Part shown: piece by piece, positions 31,996 to 36,540 of the stretch
Layout of the letters: each line of letters begins with the position of its first letter
Numbering within the stretch: the stretch's first letter is position 1
Assembly (NCBI GenBank): GCA_021647585.1
Contig: JAKIUK010000041.1
Span: 1-36,540 of the forward strand
DNA from: Methylococcaceae bacterium
GTDB lineage: Bacteria > Pseudomonadota > Gammaproteobacteria > Methylococcales > Methylomonadaceae
Direction of reading: 5' to 3'
DNA: 36,540 nt
Notes under the pieces: model-generated
Database searches by the model: none
What the model was told of the DNA's origin: nothing
Seen by the model: only the letters and a program-made list of their open reading frames with translations
Program-made: the position numbers and the translations under genes

Positions 31996-32614
31996 TTTGT
32001 TTTTAATTTGCTTTTTTATATCTACACTAGTGATGGCGGATGACAGTTTGAACGCTGTTATGTCCAGAATAAAATCTGATACTGCAAGTGCCATTGCTTA
32101 TCAAGAAACACGCGCATTAGGTTTTTTTGTTGAGCAATGGAAAGGTTCGGGTGTGTTTTATGCGACTGCACCGGGCACATTAATAAAACAGCAAATACAA
32201 CCCAAGCCTGAAATTATGGGGGTGATAGGAAATCAACTCTTTTATTACAAAGCAAAAGGCGAAAAAAGATACCAGACAGAATTGGATGATAGCGATGCAA
32301 TGATGTTACCCGTGATTGCCTTTAAAGGTCTGATGAATGGGGATTTGAAGTTTCTGCGTCAGTATTATGATGTTGATTTTACAGCCACAAAACAACAATG
32401 GACTCTGCTGTTGACTGCTCAATATTTTGATCCGGAAGAAGGGGAGCAGGCAACCACTGTTACCATGCAAGGGTTTTCTGGAAAACTTGCGCATAAACTA
32501 GAAATTCATACGGCAGATGGCGATAAAAGTGAATTTAACTTATCTCCCGTAAAGCAGACAGAAGAGATAAAAGCCGATATTACCCGCTTGTCAAAATTAT
32601 TAAAAGGGAACTAA
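31979..32614 (+). CDS. LolA-like periplasmic outer-membrane lipoprotein/lipid carrier
   Basis: A 211-residue exported protein. The signal peptide is residues 1-20 (RASLFLICFFISTLVMA). The mature part alternates beta strands in the LolA/LolB pattern, including WKGSGVFYATAPGTLIKQQI and QLFYYKAKGEKRYQTEL. ATG 31979 or ATG 31985 are both possible starts within the upstream gene. In aryl-polyene clusters a LolA-like protein is placed with an MMPL exporter, presumably to pass lipid to the outer membrane. The exporter starts 2 bases after the stop. Confidence 0.85.
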   Translation: MFMRASLFLICFFISTLVMADDSLNAVMSRIKSDTASAIAYQETRALGFFVEQWKGSGVFYATAPGTLIKQQIQPKPEIMGVIGNQLFYYKAKGEKRYQTELDDSDAMMLPVIAFKGLMNGDLKFLRQYYDVDFTATKQQWTLLLTAQYFDPEEGEQATTVTMQGFSGKLAHKLEIHTADGDKSEFNLSPVKQTEEIKADITRLSKLLKGN

Positions 32615-32616
32615 GT

Positions 32617-34914
32617 ATGCGAGCTAAGTTGTTTTTTATATCACTCCCTGTTTTAATTTGTCTGGTTGTTTTTACTACCAAATTTAAAACAGATGTTTCT
32701 GCTTTTTTTATAGCCGGGGACAATGCGGAAGAAATTCTGTTAGCGAGTGAAATTCAGACAGGCTCTTTATCAAGACGATATATATTGTCGGTAGCTGCCC
32801 CGGAAAATAGAACTGTTTCGAAGCAGTTTATTAATGAGTTTAGTTCACTATTGAAAGAGGTTAGTGGTATTAGTGATGTCTGGCGGCCTGGTGAAAAAAG
32901 AGGTGCGGTTAAAGTACTTAAATCACTCTATATTCCACATAGTGCACAGCTATATAGTCGTAATCCTGAAACATATATACAGGAAACACTGACTGAAGCT
33001 GGTTTAAATGAAAAGGCCAAGGCTTTAAAACAGGCTTTATTGTCACCACAAGCGGGTCTGGTTAAAAAAATTGCAAAAAAAGATCCTTTGCTCTTGACCC
33101 TTAATGGGTTTAAATCAATTGCTGATCAAGCACAGACAGTTATTAATGCGGATAGCCAATATCAGAACCTGATTATTGAAACTATCCCATCAGGGATGAA
33201 TGTTAACGCCCAGTTAGCCATTCAGCAGAAAATAAAATCTGCTTTTACTCAGATACAGGCAACAGAGGTTGACAATTATCAGCTGGATATGACAGGTGTT
33301 CCTGTATTTGCAGCAGCAACGCAGTCACGTATAGAACAAGATATCAAATCTATCAGTATCCTTTCTTCAATTGCATTAGGTCTTTTATTCTTTTGGATAT
33401 TCAGGTCCTTTAAAGTGTTGTTTTTGGTAGCCACAATATTAGTGGCTGTTATTGCCACTGCCGTATTGGTAACTCAAGTTGTTTTTGGTTCAGTACATGG
33501 ATTGACTCTGGCAATAGGTTCGACCTTGGTCGGTATATGTATTGATTATCCGATACATACAATAATACATGCACAAACAGTAGATGTTAGTCAGCGTTAT
33601 GCTGTAACCGCTAAAATTTGGCCGAGTATGTTGATGGGAGCAGTCACCACACTGATTGGTTATTTTGCATTGGGGTTATCTGGATATCCCGGGTTTCAAC
33701 AAGTTGCTGTATATGCCGGAACAGGAATTGTGGTTGCTTTATTATTAACTCGTTATTTATTACCCGGTTTGATTACTGGAGATAAACAGCAAGCAAGAAA
33801 TAAAAACGCCTTTTCGATACGTTGGTTAAAACTGTGTCATCGATACAGAAGTGTTATGTTACTGGTTTTGCTGGTGATATCACTTTTTAGTCTATGGACG
33901 ATGAATTCATTGACATGGATGCAGGATTTACAAGAATTGACACCTGAATTAAATGAGTTGAAAGCAAAAGATGAGGCAATACGTTCCCGCATGGTAAGCC
34001 TGGAGCCAGGACGTTTTATACTGGTGAGTGCAGAAAATACAGAACAGGTTTTACAAAAAGCGGAGCAGGTATACAATATTTTAGATCAGTATAAAGAGCA
34101 AGGTTATTTGACTGACTATTTTGGATTATATCCGTGGATACTGTCACAAAAACAGCAATTGCTGAATAAGCAAAAGCTGGCAGAGAATCTGACTGAGCAG
34201 AAATTGCAATGGTGGAATAATGCATTACGTGAACAAGGATTGTCTGTAAAACATTTAGGGAGCTTGAGTTATCCTGAAACCAATCCATTAACCTTAACTC
34301 AAGTACTAGATTCAGCCGTGGGCAGACTGATTAAAAATCAGCTGGTAATAGGTGATGAAAGAATACTGTTAATTATCTGGCTGGCGAAACATCAACCAGA
34401 GGTGTTAAACACTGCTTTTACAGACATGGATCATGTACAGTATTTTAGTCAACGGGATTTATTGAATCGGATGTCGGCTGATTATCAGCAGCGCGCAGAA
34501 CTCATGTTAATGGGCGGACTGGCTTTAATTGCATTGTTATTATGGATCAGATACAAAAGCCTGTGGAAAATGATACAAACGCTGGCACCTTCATTATTAT
34601 CGGCGGTCATGATTTTAGCCTTATGGTCCTTAGCAGATGTGGCAATCAGTTTTTTGCATCTGGTTGGATTTTTACTGGCAGTTGCCATCTGCGTGGATTA
34701 TGGGATTTTCTTCCAGGAAAATAGAAGTGGCAACATAGCCTTAACCTATCAGGCAATGGGAGCATCCATGTTCACCAGTGCCTTGGCATTTGGGAGTTTA
34801 GCCGTTGCCGATACCGCGACATTAAAAGTCCTTGCCCATGTTGTCACCAGTGGTGTGGTGTTAGGGTTTTTGTTTTGTCCTATTATTATTAAAAAAGCGA
34901 TAAAAGAAAATTAA
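32617..34914 (+). CDS. MMPL/RND-superfamily lipid exporter
   Basis: A 765-residue inner-membrane protein with 11-12 helices. An N-terminal TM (5-23) is followed by a periplasmic domain, a first five-helix bundle (about 235-385, with SSIALGLLFFWIFRSF, GSTLVGICIDYPIHTIIH), a second periplasmic domain (about 430-620) and a second bundle (about 630-760, with LVGFLLAVAICVDYGIFFQE). The paired acidic 'GICIDYPIHT/ICVDYGIFF' motifs are those of the MMPL/COG4258 family that exports lipids or polyenes. It ends the group; no ketosynthase, dehydratase or acyltransferase follows within the window. Confidence 0.9.
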   Translation: MRAKLFFISLPVLICLVVFTTKFKTDVSAFFIAGDNAEEILLASEIQTGSLSRRYILSVAAPENRTVSKQFINEFSSLLKEVSGISDVWRPGEKRGAVKVLKSLYIPHSAQLYSRNPETYIQETLTEAGLNEKAKALKQALLSPQAGLVKKIAKKDPLLLTLNGFKSIADQAQTVINADSQYQNLIIETIPSGMNVNAQLAIQQKIKSAFTQIQATEVDNYQLDMTGVPVFAAATQSRIEQDIKSISILSSIALGLLFFWIFRSFKVLFLVATILVAVIATAVLVTQVVFGSVHGLTLAIGSTLVGICIDYPIHTIIHAQTVDVSQRYAVTAKIWPSMLMGAVTTLIGYFALGLSGYPGFQQVAVYAGTGIVVALLLTRYLLPGLITGDKQQARNKNAFSIRWLKLCHRYRSVMLLVLLVISLFSLWTMNSLTWMQDLQELTPELNELKAKDEAIRSRMVSLEPGRFILVSAENTEQVLQKAEQVYNILDQYKEQGYLTDYFGLYPWILSQKQQLLNKQKLAENLTEQKLQWWNNALREQGLSVKHLGSLSYPETNPLTLTQVLDSAVGRLIKNQLVIGDERILLIIWLAKHQPEVLNTAFTDMDHVQYFSQRDLLNRMSADYQQRAELMLMGGLALIALLLWIRYKSLWKMIQTLAPSLLSAVMILALWSLADVAISFLHLVGFLLAVAICVDYGIFFQENRSGNIALTYQAMGASMFTSALAFGSLAVADTATLKVLAHVVTSGVVLGFLFCPIIIKKAIKEN

Positions 34915-35192
34915 GTGTTTACCGCTGCTAAGAAAGTGATTTTTTTGAATTGACATCTTGGGTTCTAGCAAATAGAATCAGGGTTTTATGAGGTGTTGGT
35001 TGTTTCCTGATTTGCAGGGTAATAGCTATTATCATAGTCGTTTTGAAAGGATAATTCGGATAGCAAGCAAAAATGCCTGATTAGCAGGTCAATATGGCAG
35101 AGAAACAAAGCAAAAAGTCAGGGTATTATTATTCTGTCAAATATGCCTGATAATAATATTGGTAGGGTAATAAAAACAAAAGGAGAAATATC
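34915..35192. other. Non-coding gap with hairpin before the small gene pair
   Basis: No gene is seen. TATTATTAT (35124-35132) and ATAATAATA (35150-35158) form a 9-bp hairpin, and ATGCCTGAT occurs twice (about 35072 and 35143). The hairpin ends 35 bases before the next ATG. It could be a leader structure or a repeat. Confidence 0.5.
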
Positions 35193-35654
35193 ATGAGCCA
35201 ATGTTATACATCTGGAGATTTTAAAAAGTATTTCAATGAAAATATGAAAGCAATGAATCTACCAGTACCATCAACTCTGTTTGATAATTTTAACGCTGCT
35301 ATTGCGAATGCCGGGCTAATTCTGGAGACACTAAATACTCTAGGAAAAGGAGCAACAATTGCAGAAATTATTAAAGCTACTACTGGATTGGAAAAACTGA
35401 AAGTAGCAGCAAGTTTAGGTGCAGCATATTTTGTTGGCGCAGCCATTGGGAGTATAGCAGTTGCCAGCGGAAGGTCATTAGGTTGTGGCTACAGAATCAC
35501 AGATATGTTTGTTTTTCTAGAGCAAACTAATTTGAAATTTGATAACTGGAATTCTTTCTACATGATGCATCCAGAAATCTTAGATAAAAGACATAACTTT
35601 AGACAAGTATATTTTGCTAAGGCAATATCTGTATCTAAAGGGGTTGGTGCATAA
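35193..35654 (+). CDS. Unknown 153-residue protein with a glycine-rich helix
   Basis: I do not recognise this protein. The ATG follows AAAAGGAGAAA, a strong ribosome site. There is no signal peptide. A soluble N-terminal region (1-68) is followed by a hydrophobic Ala/Gly helix, KVAASLGAAYFVGAAIGSIA (70-89), with glycines at 76, 82 and 86, able to insert into or pack in a membrane. A polar C-terminal half ends SVSKGVGA. The stop codon overlaps the start of the next gene, so the two are translationally coupled. Such a layout could be a small bacteriocin-like or membrane-active protein with its partner, but nothing proves it. Confidence 0.7.
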   Translation: MSQCYTSGDFKKYFNENMKAMNLPVPSTLFDNFNAAIANAGLILETLNTLGKGATIAEIIKATTGLEKLKVAASLGAAYFVGAAIGSIAVASGRSLGCGYRITDMFVFLEQTNLKFDNWNSFYMMHPEILDKRHNFRQVYFAKAISVSKGVGA

Positions 35655-35833
35655 TGAAAGATAATTTAATGTTACTTGCCGCTGGTATCATTTGTGCCTT
35701 ATTAGCATGGGCATTTTTTGCCTACTTCCAGAATGCTGCATTTACAATATTGCTATTGATATTTGCTATTACTGTTTTGGCAAAGCCCGTGAAAAGCAAA
35801 TTTAGTCATAGTAAGAAAAAGCCTAACAAATAA
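35654..35833 (+). CDS. 59-residue two-helix membrane protein, partner of the upstream gene
   Basis: The ATG shares bases with the preceding stop (TAATG), a coupled start. The protein has two helices (about 5-23, MLLAAGIICALLAWAFF, and 29-44, AFTILLLIFAITVLAK) and a strongly basic tail, KSKFSHSKKKPNK. A two-helix protein directly behind a membrane-active candidate is compatible with an immunity or anchor role. No family is recognised. No Shine-Dalgarno sequence is clear, as expected of coupled translation. Confidence 0.7.
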   Translation: MKDNLMLLAAGIICALLAWAFFAYFQNAAFTILLLIFAITVLAKPVKSKFSHSKKKPNK

Positions 35834-35865
35834 CTACAGCGGACAGACAAAAGCGTTAGCTGTTT

Positions 35866-36290
35866 ATGAATATCAAAAAGGTTCAAATGGATAATGAAAT
35901 TGCTTTAAAACAGATAAATGACAAATTGCCAACGATACCAGAAGAGTTAGTTGATAAGGCATATATTCTGACAAAAATACTTAATTCCCCCCAAATTATA
36001 TTAGGCGATAAGTTGGAAGCCGTACTCGTATCTTAATGAGTTTAAAAAATATATAGGGCAACATGCCTCTTGCACAAAAGGTTGAAGTTACTGTTGCAAT
36101 ATGGATGTTCAAATTACAACGCTTGAAGCAGAATATATACATTTAAAAGCTGGAGTTCCACTAAAGCGTGGCAAAAGTATAACTACTGGACACACAGATC
36201 GATGCCCATTTTTATCAAATGAAGGTTCGTGTGTTAGCGCCGACGTAAACCCGCAGGTATTTGCCGCAGAATAAAATTCAAAAAAAAACA
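35866..36290 (+). pseudogene. Broken YkgJ-family cysteine-cluster protein
   Basis: The first reading frame (35866-36036; an internal ATG at 35887 has a better ribosome site) encodes KQINDKLPTIPEELVDKAYI and stops after EAVLVS. One base out of frame, the sequence continues YLNEFKKYIGQHASCTKG-TGA-SYCCNM and then TTGHTDRCPFLSNEGSC. The family motif is normally CxxxCxxCC followed by RCPFL...C; here TGA at 36083 sits at the second cysteine. After SC the frame shifts again; RKPAGICRRIKF in a further frame looks like the original 'RP-x-x-C-R' end. Three lesions make it a pseudogene; its former role was probably iron or zinc binding. Confidence 0.7.
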
Positions 36291-36323
36291 CTTTATTTTG
36301 CCTGTTATTTTGAAAATCAGTAT

Positions 36324-36515
36324 TTAAAACAAAGGGTCATCATTAAATACATTCCCTTCTTCCTTTTTTAGCTGCTCATGAGCTATCTTGCGATGCATTT
36401 TGATTATATCGTCTCCATAGCTTTGCCAGATTAGCGATTTTAATTCATCAAGTAACATATAAATATCGGCTGCTTGTTCTGCTGTCCAGTGTGTGGTGAT
36501 TTTTACCGTTTTCAT
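36324..36515 (-). CDS. Unknown 63-residue protein
   Basis: An acidic-helical small protein, THWTAEQAADIYMLLDELKS and then IWQSYGDDIIKMHRKIAHEQ. The ATG follows AAGGGAAAAAGCC, an acceptable ribosome site. The sequence looks conserved and I have a sense of similar short hypothetical proteins in proteobacteria, but I cannot name a family or function. It is the last gene in the window and its upstream partner, if any, lies outside. Confidence 0.6.
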   Translation of the reverse strand: MKTVKITTHWTAEQAADIYMLLDELKSLIWQSYGDDIIKMHRKIAHEQLKKEEGNVFNDDPLF

Positions 36516-36540
36516 TGGCTTTTTCCCTTTCTATTGGCTG

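Noticed and set aside
36059..36130. Selenoprotein reading of the TGA in the YkgJ-like sequence
   Set aside because: Separate frame breaks before and after the motif make simple decay more likely, so the region is annotated as a pseudogene and the idea kept only as a check.
1..36540. CRISPR array, tRNA or rRNA genes
   Set aside because: No regularly spaced repeats and no cloverleaf or rRNA-like sequence was seen on reading either strand.

Overview
The window is AT-rich chromosomal DNA from a Gram-negative bacterium: Lpp/TolC/RND-type envelope genes, LolA-like carriers and signal peptides are present. Gene content suggests a gammaproteobacterium, possibly a methanotroph-like member of the Methylococcales (archaeal-type nucleoside phosphorylase next to a short PRPP synthetase, Cus-type efflux, DUF4331 operon). 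That placement is inference from content; no rRNA, tRNA or marker gene is present to settle it.

Layout. 1-3.3 kb: tail of a transposase, a small membrane protein and an Hsp70/DUF3731 chaperone. 3.3-6.9 kb: a decayed accessory zone with a polymorphic-toxin-like fragment and possible immunity gene, several palindromic repeats, mscL enclosed by 101-bp inverted repeats, and remnants of IS200-like and IS4-like transposases. 7.0-11.1 kb, minus strand: a secreted beta-helix/LamG protein, a lipoprotein with a TonB-C-like end, and an APH-like/P-loop kinase fusion. 11.1-12.2 kb: two copies of a ~140-bp repeat flanking a 53-codon membrane protein gene. 12.2-14.6 kb: archaeal-type AMP/thymidine phosphorylase and PRPP synthetase, probably one operon. 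14.6-21.2 kb, minus strand: a Cus-type heavy-metal RND efflux operon (Cys-rich leader protein, CusC, CusB, CusA). 21.2-23.4 kb: a sterol-desaturase-family hydroxylase between two different MITE-like elements, then a methyltransferase.

23.6-29.0 kb: DUF4331 secreted protein, periplasmic TPR protein and a HupE/UreJ-type membrane protein, followed by an ECF sigma factor and its cupin (ChrR-like) partner; the sigma pair plausibly controls the preceding operon. 29.2-34.9 kb: a B12-binding-type radical SAM protein (minus strand) divergent from an acyl carrier protein, COG4648 membrane protein, LolA-like protein and MMPL/RND exporter. These four form the carrier/export part of an aryl-polyene-like cluster, but the expected ketosynthases, dehydratase and ligase are absent. 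35.2-36.5 kb: a two-gene unit of unknown small proteins, a broken YkgJ-family gene whose motif cysteine is a TGA codon, and a small conserved-looking protein at the edge.

The best candidates for something undescribed are the sigma/cupin/DUF4331/TPR/HupE system, the orphan ACP-LolA-MMPL module, the mscL cassette in inverted repeats, and the small gene pair at 35.2-35.8 kb.
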